A model generated the notes under the pieces. It did not search any database. It had not been told where the DNA came from and saw nothing but the letters and a program-made list of their open reading frames with translations. From positions 13,981,575-14,045,574 of the forward strand of contig OZ020616.1 of NCBI GenBank assembly GCA_963971575.1: DNA of 64,000 nt. The letters run 5' to 3'. Made by a program: the position numbers and the translations under genes. The DNA is from Liopterus haemorrhoidalis. Lineage: Eukaryota > Arthropoda > Insecta > Coleoptera > Dytiscidae. Below, piece by piece: positions 23,216-33,610 of this stretch (its first letter is position 1; each line of letters begins with the position of its first letter).

Positions 23216-23501
23216 ATGAAGGACAATCGTCGTGCAGACAAAATCTCTGCCGGTCCCCAGTCTCATATCCTTGAAGGGGTAAGCTGGGAAGAAGCCCGAA
23301 AGATGCAAGACGCTGGTGTAACACAAACTGGTGACCAGGTAGTGGTGGTCGGTGCTGCCTCCAAGGGCATTATCCAGAGAGATTTCCAACATCACGCCAT
23401 GGTCTATAAGGCACCATATGCCAAAAATCCCTTCGACTCCATTACAGATGAAGAACTTGATGAGTATAAAAAGGTTGTCGAAAGAAAAGCTAAAGGAGAA
23501 T
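23216..23501 (+). CDS. hts: Adducin tail exon
   Basis: Acceptor AATTATAG ends at 23215; donor GAAT|GTAAGT follows 23501. The frame runs MKDNRRADKISAGPQSHILE, then VVVVGAASKGIIQRDFQHHA and YKAPYAKNPFDSITDEELDE, all well-conserved adducin sequence. The exon ends one base into a Tyr codon (T|AC). The initial ATG is internal and follows directly from the preceding exon's Gln codons. Confidence 0.95.
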
Positions 23502-23567
23502 GTAAGTATAGAATAAATATTTATATTATTATGTGGGGTTTTGCCTAAAATATGTCAATAAACTTTT

Positions 23568-23715
23568 GTCCCACACCCTATATTTCAGAGGGTTAGTTTT
23601 AAAAAAATATTCAGTTAAATATCTCTCTATTTTGACACAATGTTTGTCAAAATGAATTTCAAATATTTTATCAATTTCTTTTAAAAAAAAAAATGTCCAA
23701 TGTACATTAATGTAA
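23568..23715 (+). repeat. Diverged fragment of the family at 28468 and 63194
   Basis: TTTGTCCCACACCCTATA and the following GAGGGTTAGTTTTAAAAAAAT resemble the middle of the repeats at 28789 and 63546 (TTTGTCCCACACCCTGTAGC). AATGTACATTAATGTAA also corresponds. The rest is not recognisable. Confidence 0.4.
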
Positions 23716-23975
23716 CGAGCTCCGCCCCTCCGTTGGACGAGCATTTGGGCTCTCTGCGGGCTTTCTTCTTTTACTAATATAAATTGTCCAACATAAGGAG
23801 ATCTTTTTCCTGTCAGATGGCCGGGCACTCCTACCCTCTACAAGCCGTCGTTTTGAACCGAGAGCCTCTGTGGCGTTCGTACTCATTGTGAATCGACTAC
23901 AATTGTACATACACTAACTAAATAAACCATCATCAGACGACACTGTATTTATTACTTAGTATATAATTGCCCTAA

Positions 23976-24574
23976 TACCCTTTTCACACTAGAACTTTAA
24001 GACGAGTGAACTTAAAGTTCACCGATGTTTAACATCTGTTTGCTTTCACACTTGATGTTTAAATCTCCGGTACTGTCATCAGCTACAGTAATTTGGTCCT
24101 TAAGTTACCGTCAGGAAATTACCAGTTTTGAACTGTCTGCGGAAACGCACATTTTGAATTATTATAAACAAATATGGATATTTCATTTCATTCTACAATA
24201 AAGACACTATAATAAAGAATATATTACACCTGTATTAACATGTAAGTCGATACACTTTATCTCAATTATTGTAGCTCTGTATTTTATTAAACAAATTATT
24301 AAAATAAATTTTGTTATAATAATAAGTATAAACTTCTTATAACGTCGATATAATACAGTATTCTTGTTTATGATAATACAAAATGTTGACAGCACAAATT
24401 CAAAGAGTATTTTTTTATGATAGAAATTATGTTGGCAATGCGGACGATGTTTAAGACGCAGATCTCTGTCTTAAACATCGCCTGTATTTAGACGAGGTCA
24501 TACGTTTTCACATTAGCGTTTAAAGACACATTCACTTTAACATCCGATCTTAAAGTTCTAGTGTGAAAAGGGTA
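23976..24574. mobile_element. PIF/Harbinger-type MITE, 599 bp
   Basis: TACCCTTTTCACACTAGAAC and GTTCTAGTGTGAAAAGGGTA form inverted ends of about 27 bases, going on as TTTAAGA. TAA flanks both sides (23973-23975 and 24575-24577), fitting the TWA target of PIF/Harbinger. The interior repeats GATGTTTAA and CTTAAAC motifs. No coding sequence. Confidence 0.75.
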
Positions 24575-24729
24575 TAACTCCACTCCCTAATAGTGAGGGC
24601 GGAGCTTATTAACCCACTGCGCATTTAGAGTTTTATGGCTTTTGGCTCAGTTTATGATGGACAACTTATACCTACAAAATGCTGACATATTTAAATATAC
24701 ACACTTCACATTAATTTTTGCATTTTCAG

Positions 24730-24918
24730 ACGATACAGACTTCAGTGAGTCGGAAGGTCTATCATCAGCACAAACAAACAAACGCGACAGTAATCTACGT
24801 TCGCCGACTTCAGCGACCTCTGAGACCGAAGAGGAAAGCAGAGACGAACCACGTGTTCTCCGGATAGAGACGAAGCAGGCGCCAAAACCGAGCCAACCCG
24901 AAGTCGTACTAAGCGACG
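24730..24918 (+). CDS. hts: Adducin tail exon, start of the variable part
   Basis: Acceptor TTTTCAG ends at 24729; donor GACG|GTAAGT follows 24918. It reads YDTDFSESEG after the split codon, then a Ser/Thr/Glu-rich stretch and IETKQAPKPSQPEVVLSD, as in insect adducins. It ends one base (G) into a codon. All later exons start with the two bases needed to finish that codon (GA-A, GA-T, GG-T or GT-A), so this is the branch point for alternative tails. Confidence 0.93.
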
Positions 24919-24929
24919 GTAAGTGCTTT

Positions 24930-25789
24930 ATTAAATTTATATTCTCACTGTATATTCTCTGAGTAAGGGTTGATTCACGTTGTACCCTTGTTTTTTACAA
25001 GGTTATTTTAAACGAAAGTGATGGACAATTGGTAAGTGTTCATCGCTGGTAAAGTAACATTTCATCAGTAGGGGTTTGATTGGTGCATCTCTTTAGTGGA
25101 ACTTAGATGAAAATTAGATAAGGAAATATTAAAATATGACTGCGGAACAAATTTGAGTAGAATATCAAAGATTATTATTTAAGCTTAGATTGAAAAATCA
25201 ATCGTAGATGAAAGTTAGGTTTTGTAAAACATTTTTACGTTCGTTAGGAAAAGGCCTATTTATTTGGCGCATATCAATTAAAAATTCACTTCTACTCTAG
25301 TACCGAAATAAACGCCATATCCTTAATAGTGTGGAAATGATTATTTTTCTTTTTTTTTTGTAGTAAACTGATTATCAAAATAGTAATATTTATTCAAAAA
25401 AAATTTAATGACTTGTTGCATACAATACTTTCTATACGGCTGTTCAAAAAGCTGCGAAAAACAAGTGAGAATATCTTAATTTTTTTTATTAATTTAATTT
25501 ATAAACGTTTCAGAATTTCTAATTTTTGTTTTATTCAGCCGTTAGCTCTCGACGTCCCAAAGGCCGCGCGATCTGAAGTGTTTCTATAATTAAAAAATTA
25601 GATTTATTATTAAAGTCACGCAGTAAAACAAGATTGCCATTTCCGTCTATTTAATTTAGACATGATAAACCGAGAATGAAAATGCTTTCGAACTGACTTT
25701 TAATAAATACTTTAAAAATAATTACTTTATTTTTGCGAATTATATGTTAATGTGTTAATTTTGTTATAAAAAATCAGCTGTGGCCACCA
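24930..25789. other. Intron, no confirmed gene
   Basis: AT-rich. One possible short terminal exon at 25539-25576 is discussed as a finding; nothing else was recognised. Confidence 0.4.
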
Positions 25790-26130
25790 CAGGACCGACC
25801 GCCATCACAAAGTACTTGTTTAATTTATGCTGCTTTATCAAAAATGTCTCAAATAAAAGTTGTTAGTTATTGCTTTTATACCAACTTTTGTTGAATAAAT
25901 TTTTTCGAAATAATTCTCTGCCATTTATGTCAAAAGCTTAAATATGAAGTTTCATAAAAATCTTTTTAACTGAATTTGCTCTGCACATGTACACGGACCG
26001 ACCGACAGACATCATGCTAAAAATAGTCAAAACGTTATGTAGGGACCTCAATTAGTGGAGATCCATCGAAATCTCGAAATGTCAAAATCGGTATGATCAC
26101 AATACCTCCCGTATATATGTTGGCGGTCGG
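25790..26130. repeat. Probable retroposon-derived repeat
   Basis: The block CACAGGACCGACCGCCATCA, GGACCGACCGACAGACATCA and the following GGTATGATCACAATAC have the style of interspersed insect retroposon 3' regions. I see no coding frame, tail or target duplication, so the call rests on style only. Confidence 0.35.
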
Positions 26131-26456
26131 TAAAAATATATAGTTAAAATAGAAATGTTAATAAATTTATAGTCTATTTTTTTTTCTGTTTAAGCTAAAC
26201 TAAACTGGAGTTTCGTTTACTTAAATTGTCAGGAGAACCGAGCTTGCAAACACTCATGTCAAAATTTAAAATATCAATAGCAAAACGGGTGACATTTATT
26301 TTAAAAAATAAGATATGTAATACATTTTTAGATGACGAAAAATTTAAGAAAAGGTAAATTGTATTAATAATAATACAAAAAGTCAAAATCTAATGAAATA
26401 GTATATTATGCAACGAGCATGGAATGACTATTCCATCCAAGTTTCATACTATGCTT

Positions 26457-26944
26457 TTTCCACGACTATAACTGTATTACTAATTCAATTTTTATTCCGT
26501 TCCCTTTAAAAACTAACAATAATTTGACAGTTGCTTTCAACCTATTTATCACGTTGCCTAACAACGGTCATGTACGTGTCATACGGAATGTAAATTCAGT
26601 TAAAATAACAATAATTGCGTCAGCTGATTAACTGACCAAGACCAAATTTATCAAAAAAATAAATTTGGAAAATTCGACAACTTTAACTATATTATTTAAT
26701 TTTAATCCGGTTTCCTTTACAAACTAACAATAATTTGACATATGTTTTCAACCTATTTATTACGTTACCTAGCAACGGTCGGTCATTGCTGCTTGAACTT
26801 GTTATGTAATGAGCTCAACCTGTTACGTAATAAGCTCATTACGTAACAGGTCAGCGGTGTGTAATAAAAACGAGTGGAAAACGTGCTACATTTACTAATT
26901 ACTGACACGCCTGTAATGAACGCATATCTATATAGTCGTGGAAA
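26457..26944. mobile_element. TIR element with an internal direct duplication
   Basis: TTTTCCACGACTATA at the left is mirrored by TATAGTCGTGGAAAA at the right. Inside, a segment of about 90 bases (around AAACTAACAATAATTTGACA ... GCAACGGTC) occurs at about 26484-26572 and again at 26691-26783. A near-perfect palindrome centred on GCTCATTACGTAAC lies at 26818-26850. Confidence 0.55.
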
Positions 26945-27031
26945 AGTAACATTTTATATTAACATATCAACTAAATTTAAAATATTCAATGCAAGTCAAT
27001 TCGAAAGGTCTTGAAACATACCATACTATTC

Positions 27032-27572
27032 TTTTACACAGTTCAATTAATTGATCAACAAATTGATCAAGTTTTTTTGTTAATTAATTGAAAAATTTAT
27101 TGGTAACCTTGGGAACAAAAACATCACTTTACACACATCAATTAATTTATCAATTTTTTTGAAAATTTTTACATTACCAACTGTAAAACATGTTGACATA
27201 TTTATCAAAATGAAAATATTGAAAAAATCTTCACAAAATTACGAGCTGTGAACAAAAACAAAAGAAATAACCTAAATGATGATAAATTAGAACGTTTGAG
27301 GTTAAGTCAAATTTGAAACCGAAACACAAATAATATGTTTCGAGCTTATGCTACAACTAAACAGTTGGCAATATCTTAACAGATAAAAATATACCTAGAA
27401 TTCCCTAAAAAATTGATGAAAAATTTACGAAAAATAGAACTTGTTCTATTTTCAAAATAAATTGATCAAATTTTTTGTCAATTAATTGATAAATTAATTG
27501 ACGAAATTTTTACGCTTTACACACATCAATTAATTGAATGTCAACTTTTTCAATTAATTGAATCGTGTAAAA
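27032..27572. mobile_element. TIR element packed with TCAATTAATTGA palindromes
   Basis: TTTTACACAGTTCAATTAAT at the left mirrors ATTAATTGAATCGTGTAAAA at the right. Copies or near-copies of TCAATTAATTGA occur near 27043, 27085, 27137, 27478, 27526 and 27550, together with AATTGATCAA motifs. It ends about 250 bases before a cassette exon of adducin. Non-coding. Confidence 0.6.
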
Positions 27573-27820
27573 CCCACTTTAGGTAATATTTCCATAATTC
27601 GTTTTGTATTATTTCTAAATCAATTTTCATCTAAGTCTACAGATCCTGAGAGTAAATGAAAACAAATTGTTTATTGCACTTGTAAAATCGTATAGCATGT
27701 TAGATCACTTCACATGCATTTTCATTCTACGCAAATTTAGCGATTATTTTAGCGAAAGCAATTGATTTAGTTTAGTTATTTTCAAGATATATGGTTGCAT
27801 GTCTGCATGTCTTTCTTTAG

Positions 27821-27874
27821 AATCCGACTTCTCCACACTGGAAAGAACAAAGCCTCCAATTCCACCTAGGAAAG
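27821..27874 (+). CDS. hts: Adducin cassette exon with a PPIPPR motif
   Basis: Acceptor CTTTCTTTAG ends at 27820; donor AAAG|GTAAAT follows 27874. The exon is 54 bases and phase 1 at both ends, so it can be skipped without shifting the frame. It encodes ESDFSTLERTKPPIPPRK. The proline motif fits a class II SH3 ligand (PxxPxR). I do not recall this exact exon from other adducins; the splice sites, phase and composition are the evidence. Confidence 0.8.
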
Positions 27875-28467
27875 GTAAATTCATACATACATTGCTTATT
27901 ACTTAAATTAATAACAATTTAAAAACAGAGATGGCACATAAATGCACTATTTAGAAAAAAGTATTGACAGTTAAACCTCGATTAATTCGTTAATTTTACT
28001 ACACGCTTTTACCAACTTCGACATCCCCAACAACTCAAATTAAGGATCATTCTGTAAAAAAGATTATAAACGAAATTAAAAATCAGCGGGGCTCTAAAAC
28101 TAGGCTAGTTATTACATAAATAATGCTCTTCTGTCGAGAGCTATCCTTGTTTATTTTCTGTTTAAAATTCGTTTAGCGCTCTAAATTGTAGGTAATTAAT
28201 CTGAGAGGTATCCAGAAGTTTACTATAAATCTCTTTAAATCTTAGTACAGTAATGCGTATGTGATCCAAGATTAATAAAGTATAAGGTTGTTTTGTAACT
28301 TGTAGTGGTGGGGGTAAATAGAAAGGCTACGCGTCATCCCGTATGCTAACGGGACGTCCGTCTTTGTTTGTCGTATATGTTATATACACGTGAAGTTTGA
28401 TTTTTTGCTTTAGATATAAAAATATCGTTTAATTTTTTGATTTTCTACTGGTTTTAATTTCTTTTTT

Positions 28468-29171
28468 TAGGGTTTTGTAGGTATTACCAAAAAACCCTTA
28501 TACCGTCATTTTGTCGTTTGTCTGTCTGTCTCTCTGTCTGTTCGGTAAAAATTGTAGCCAAACGGCGAAACCTAGAGAGTTGAAATTTGGCATGCTTATA
28601 CAACTCTTTGACCCGCACATAGGAAAAATACTAAAACATCTAAAAAACATATCCCCCTAAAAATATAAACAAATATGTGTTCATCGAAAATAAAAATATT
28701 TTTTTTAAATTCTGAGTAGGGTATCAAATGAAAGCCCTTGGTACGTGGATTTACGATCAAATTTTTATTTTTGCAAAATAAATTATTTTGTCCCACACCC
28801 TGTAGCCCAGATGGTTTAAACTAAAAATCTGAAAAAATTCTAAGTAATGTACATTGGTGTGAACCGGAATAGTACAACAGGAATTTTTGATCAGTTTATG
28901 TTTTTGGAAAAAAACGTATTTTTTGTGTTTTTTTGCTAATAATGTACACAAGTTATAGCTTTGTAACACGCTCGAATGGATTATCTTGGTGTAGTGGTAC
29001 TTGCGCTGGCTTTTTCACCCAAGTAAGTCAGTTCGATCCCCACGAGAAGAGACAATATTTTTTTTTTGCTTTTTTTTTGCATTTTTATGTTAAAATTATT
29101 TTTTCAATATTCTAGTTATATTTTGGCAAATATTGCATTTAATTTTTAAAAGCGTAAATTTAATAACCAGT
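28468..29171 (+). repeat. Dispersed repeat with tRNA-like module, copy 1
   Basis: It starts with a small hairpin (AGGGTTTTGTAGG...ACCAAAAAACCCT), then a TGTCTGTCTG tract and TTGTAGCCAAACGG. It closely parallels 63194-63930 along both flanks. It lacks about 38 bases present in copy 2 at 63511-63548. The middle, 28965-29045, is tRNA-like and differs strongly from that of copy 2. The common end is AATTTAATAACCAGT. No protein coding seen. Confidence 0.75.
28965..29045 (+). ncRNA. tRNA-like module with pol III A and B boxes
   Basis: TGGTGTAGTGG at 28987-28997 fits an A box and GTTCGATCC at 29031-29039 a B box, at tRNA-like spacing. The acceptor stem does not pair well, so it is tRNA-derived rather than a working tRNA. 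It is embedded in the repeat at 28468-29171. Confidence 0.5.
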
Positions 29172-29665
29172 GGAAATTGTTGAAATTATAATTAAATTCT
29201 GTTTCAATGTACACGAAATCAGAGGGGTGGAGCTTATAACAACCAATGAAAGCCATAGGCGCAATTTTCAAAATCTTAAAGAACCTTGCTATATATAAAA
29301 AAAGAAAAATACTGCACATATTTAGAAACCTAAATAATGGTATTAGGCGTTCGAATTAAAAATAACAAAAAAAAAAAAATTAATATAACATTTGTTTTGG
29401 CATCCCAAGTAATCATCATTCACTTACTAAATACCTGCAAAACTCTGAAATGTGTGAAAATTCCTACTTCACATCAATTTTCTTCGAAAGGAATGTTTCA
29501 TCATTCTAAAGAAATTTTCTTACATTCATTTTTAATGTGAAAAGAACAATAAATAAAATATTTCAATATTTTAGTTTTAGGGTGTCCCTTTTTAACTACC
29601 CTAATATTCATCAAACTGAAAAAATGCATAGAACAAATAAGATTTGTTTCCTTATAAGTCATATT

Positions 29666-30174
29666 TACATAAGTCCGTTCTTTTTTTTCTCCTTTTATTC
29701 AATATAATATACATCCTAAAAAAAAAAAACTATTATCAAATGTACAGTCCATTATTTTCTATCACTTTGGACAAACGCTCAGGCAATTTCATAATGCCAT
29801 CTCTCCAGAAGGTTCCGTCTTTGCTCTAGAAAAATCTGTAGAGGTGAATTTTGATATCGTCCAAAGATCCGAAATTTTTTCCGTTAAGGGAATTTTGTAG
29901 AGTGCGGAACAAATGGTAGTCTAACTACCATTTGTTCTGCTTTCTACAAAATTCCCTTGACGGAAAAAATTTCGCATCTGTGGACGATAACAAAATTCAT
30001 CTGGACAGATTTTTCGAGAGCAAAGACGGAACCTTCTGGAGGGATGGCATTATGAAAATGCCTGAGCGTTTGTCTGAAGTGGTAGAAAATAATGGACAGT
30101 ACACTTTAATAAAGGTTTTTTTTTTTGACTGCATATTTTATTGAATAAAAGGTGAAAAAAACGAACGGACTTGT
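29666..30174. pseudogene. Head-to-head palindrome of a mariner transposase 3' end
   Basis: The arms about 29670-29920 and 29924-30170 are inverted copies around the centre CTA at 29921-29923. The right arm on the plus strand reads LQNSLDGKNFASVDDNKIHL, then GIMKMPERLSEVVENNGQYT, the C-terminus of a mariner transposase. The outer ends AAGTCCGTTC / GAACGGACTT look like the element's terminal repeat and TA is nearby on both sides. The left arm encodes the same part on the minus strand. Confidence 0.8.
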
Positions 30175-30618
30175 AACAACCCAATATATTATTATAGAAA
30201 TTTGTTTTTTTATTTATTTTTATTTAAATATACCTTAAATTTTATAAAAATCCGTATAAAATTTTCTTTGGTTTTTATTTATAATTTATGCAGTAGAACT
30301 GTCTTGAAATAAATATCTATTATGAAAATAATCAATAAAAATATTTAAAAACCTGCAACATCCATATTAATTTTGTATGCTAGTTTGAACTACGCATACG
30401 TGTGACGTATTCCCTCTCACGTTCTGATTGGTCAGAAGTTAGGGGACAACTTTTACTTTAATAATCTTGTATGTGATCAATTAAAATATTTGCAAGATTT
30501 GTCTCTAATTTTGTGTTATTTGTGTCGCCATCTCTTGACTAATAAAGTAACTTTCCATTAATGATTAGGCATGTATGTGTGGCATGTAGGCTGGTATTTA
30601 TGTAGTTGCATGATTTAG

Positions 30619-30714
30619 ATGATGAGGACCTTAACCAGCACATTGTAATTGAGCCAAAAAGACAAACTGTGGATATATCACAGAGACCACTTGTTGTCAA
30701 AGTACTACCAACAG
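30619..30714 (+). CDS. hts: Adducin variable-tail exon
   Basis: Acceptor TGATTTAG ends at 30618; donor ACAG|GTAATT follows 30714. It is 96 bases, phase 1 at both ends, and encodes DDEDLNQHIVIEPKRQTVDI then SQRPLVVKVLPT. It lies just before the two alternative 3' ends and can join either. Identification rests on phase, splice sites and context. Confidence 0.85.
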
Positions 30715-31114
30715 GTAATTTAATGTTCTTATAAAACAGAACACACAGCTTAACACTTAAAACCTTACAATACAGATATAAGCTTGTGCTTTAAAGGCTT
30801 GCTAATGAAAGAGTTTTGTTCAGTTTATGATGGAGTAAAGTTATGGTCTGCCTTTCATGTAATTAAATCCAACGGGCTCGGTCCGCGGAGAAATTCCAGA
30901 GATTATAACCGTAAACGGGTGTGTCTAATGCTAAACCATGCTAATTCGAATCTCGCACTAACGGAACCCGCGTTTATCGAGGAATTTTAACCTGTATTTT
31001 GTATATATAATAATTTTATTTACAATTTTTTTTTAATGAAAACAGGACCTTGTTTAAGATTGAGCTGGAACTTTAGAATAAACAGGACAAATACGGTAAT
31101 ACAAATAATAAGTA

Positions 31115-31807
31115 CGAGGGATGTTTCCTAAATTCTGGGAATTGTGCTATAATTAAATTACGCAGAACTTATAGGCAATGTTATTGGTGCCAGACAAGTC
31201 TGATTTAGGTGTTCGACTGATATAGACGCGTTTTCATAGCACTGTTTTTGTAACCATGGAAGACGCAGCAAAATCTCAAAGAGCAATAATTTTCTTTTTG
31301 TGGAAAGAAGGTGTGAAAACATCAGAAATTATTCAGCGTCTGCAAGGAGTATTTGGTGAGTCTGCAGAATCCAAAAGTAGTGTTTATCAGTGGATCGATC
31401 GTTTTAAAACCGGTAGAACATCACTAGAAGACGATCCACGCAGTGGGCGCCCAAGCACGTCGGTAAATTAAAGAAACATTACTGCCGTCGAAGACCTACT
31501 GAAAGAGGACAGGCGAATGACTATTCGTCAAATTAGTGTGCGCCTAGGGATAGGTACACGACACGTTCATGACATCTTGCATGATTGTTTGGGCGTTAGC
31601 AAGGTTTCGCCGCGCTGGGTGCCTAGGCTGTTGGGGCCAGAACAGAAACTCAATAGGTCTGATACTTTGAGGACGGCTTAAAAAAATTAGTTTATTGTTG
31701 GGATAAATGTGTTGTAATATAAATATAAATACATTGTAATATTGACGAAAATTAACAAAATAATAAAAATTATAGCTAAATTCCCAGAACTTCGGAAACA
31801 TCCCTCG
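31115..31807 (+). mobile_element. Internally deleted mariner-type element with partial transposase
   Basis: The inverted ends CGAGGGATGTTTCCTAA and (mirrored) CGAGGGATGTTTCCGAA go on into TTCTGGGAATT. TA flanks both sides (31113-31114 and 31808-31809). From 31256 it encodes a mariner-type N-terminus: FFLWKEGVKTSEIIQRLQGV, VYQWIDRFKTGRTSLEDDPR, SGRPST. A stop at 31469 interrupts the frame, which then resumes as MTIRQISVRLGIG and VSPRWVPRLLGPEQK. The catalytic domain is deleted, leaving a 693-bp non-autonomous copy. Confidence 0.85.
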
Positions 31808-32138
31808 TATAATGGTTTTAAAACTTATAGCGTATTCGATTGGGTGCTCTACTATGCATTCAGGTCACTCGGCGAGCAAGTTTCGTATTCGATTGGCAGT
31901 CGACCGAATGCGGTCGAGTACGAGCGTAGTACAGTTCGAGCGAACACGCTTCCACTGTAACCGTAGCCTAAAGAGTCAGACCAGCGTCGAGCAACATGGC
32001 GCGCAGCGGTATTTCAAAGCTAGTATGTTTATCAGAACTAATTGAATCTTCAACAAGTAGTGATGTATCTTTTTGTAAATTAGGAAATTAAAAGAAATGA
32101 AATAATGTAAAAAAAGTTACGTTTTGCTAATAATAATA

Positions 32139-32930
32139 ATAATTCTTTATTGATCAAGTAAACTTGATCAACACATTGAAACTACATTCTACAGCTTTTA
32201 GTCAGTCAGATTGTAACATGATACATAACATGGCAAAACCCATAATATAGCAGATAATATATTATAACTAGATGTACATTTTGAAATTAATATTGTTAAA
32301 TTCCTCGAAAATATATATTGGATTGCTAGTTAACATATTTTTTATGGTCTTTTTGAAAACATTGAAAGGCGATGATCTAATGCTCATGGGTAATAAGTTG
32401 AAGAAATGAATAGAGAAATAATTCGAAGCGTTTCTAGATTTGTTGAGACGAATAAAATCAGAACGTGTATTATTTTTAGAGCGCGTATCATGCGTGTGTT
32501 GCGCACTAAAGGTACTATACGTGCTCCTATGCTTATATATGAATATAAGGCACTCGTATATAAATAAAGATGGTAGGGTCATTATTTTAAATTTCACAAA
32601 AAGGTCACGACACTCAGCGCGAAAAGGAACACCTGCAATAACTCTAATCACTTTTCTCTGAACAGCGAAAATCCTATTAGCCGCAGCTGGATGGCCCCAT
32701 ATTATTAAACCATATCTTAGGTGGGAATCAAAAAGGGAAAATACGCTTTTAATATAATATCTGTGCCGACTTCAGATTTAAAATTTCTTATTAAGTAGAT
32801 AGTAGAACGAAGTTTTCTACTGAGGAAATCGGTGTGTTGGTCCCATCATAAGTGAGGATCCACGTGTAATCCAAGAAATTTAATGTAAGGAGGATTATCG
32901 AAGTCGTGTTTTCTGATGGTCAGCAGCAAG
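32139..32930 (-). pseudogene. Non-LTR retrotransposon reverse transcriptase C-terminus
   Basis: On the minus strand 32651-32268 reads MIRVIAGVPFRAECRDLFVK, FKIMTLPSLFIYECLIF, HTHDTRSKNN and FFNLLPMSIR, the C-terminal region of a Jockey/CR1-like element. Upstream, at about 32880-32660, LGLHVDPH-like, SEVGTDIILK and LRYGLIIWGHPA segments occur in broken frames. The 3' end is marked by plus-strand TAATAATAATAATAA at about 32131-32148. It is a 5'-truncated dead copy. Confidence 0.75.
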
Positions 32931-32939
32931 GACTATAAT

Positions 32940-33610
32940 ATAAATATAAATATAATAAAATAAAATATAATATAAATAAACAGAAAACAAATAAATTATT
33001 GCAATCACAAAAATAAAATAATAAAAATTATACATAAAGTATTATCCTGCACTGTTAGCGCAAGGAAATCACTGTATTTTTAAATAATTAATAATATCAT
33101 TAATAAAAACGTATTCGATTGGGGGTTGCTCTGGCGCGCTCGCTAGTAAAACTCGGAAATGCCTTCCTAAAATGTTTATTATCTATTATCGTTTTCCTAA
33201 TTATGATTTTTACTAACTAAATCTAACCGTCCAATCAAATATTACACCTGGTAATATAAAAATATATGAAAAGCAGATTATACCTTAACTCTGACGAAGT
33301 AAATAGTTTCCAATGCTTATCAGTTGCTATTTATTATCATTTCATCACATTTTCATCTTGATTTGTCATTATTTTATTATTAATTTATTTTAATGTGTTT
33401 ACCGTGTGAAACACTTGTGAAGATTGTTTCAAAATAATTGAAAATGACTTCTTTATTTGTGATAACAGTATTTTATAAACATCTCTGTTAAACTAGTCAT
33501 AACTTTACTATAATATGGTCATTTTTTCTTATATTGAAATCTTCTGTATTTCTTTTCTCTGGGCGTTTTATTTATCAGTGCAAATTCTTTTATTTTTGAC
33601 TCCATTTCAG
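32940..33610. other. Intron before the giant exon, no gene seen
   Basis: Very AT-rich sequence with a TAAATATAA microsatellite near 32940-32985 and, at the end, the pyrimidine-rich acceptor ATTTTTGACTCCATTTCAG. Confidence 0.5.

Noticed and set aside
23529..23910. Two overlapping minus-strand frames after exon 23216-23501
   Set aside because: They run over a diverged dispersed repeat and do not agree with each other or with any family.
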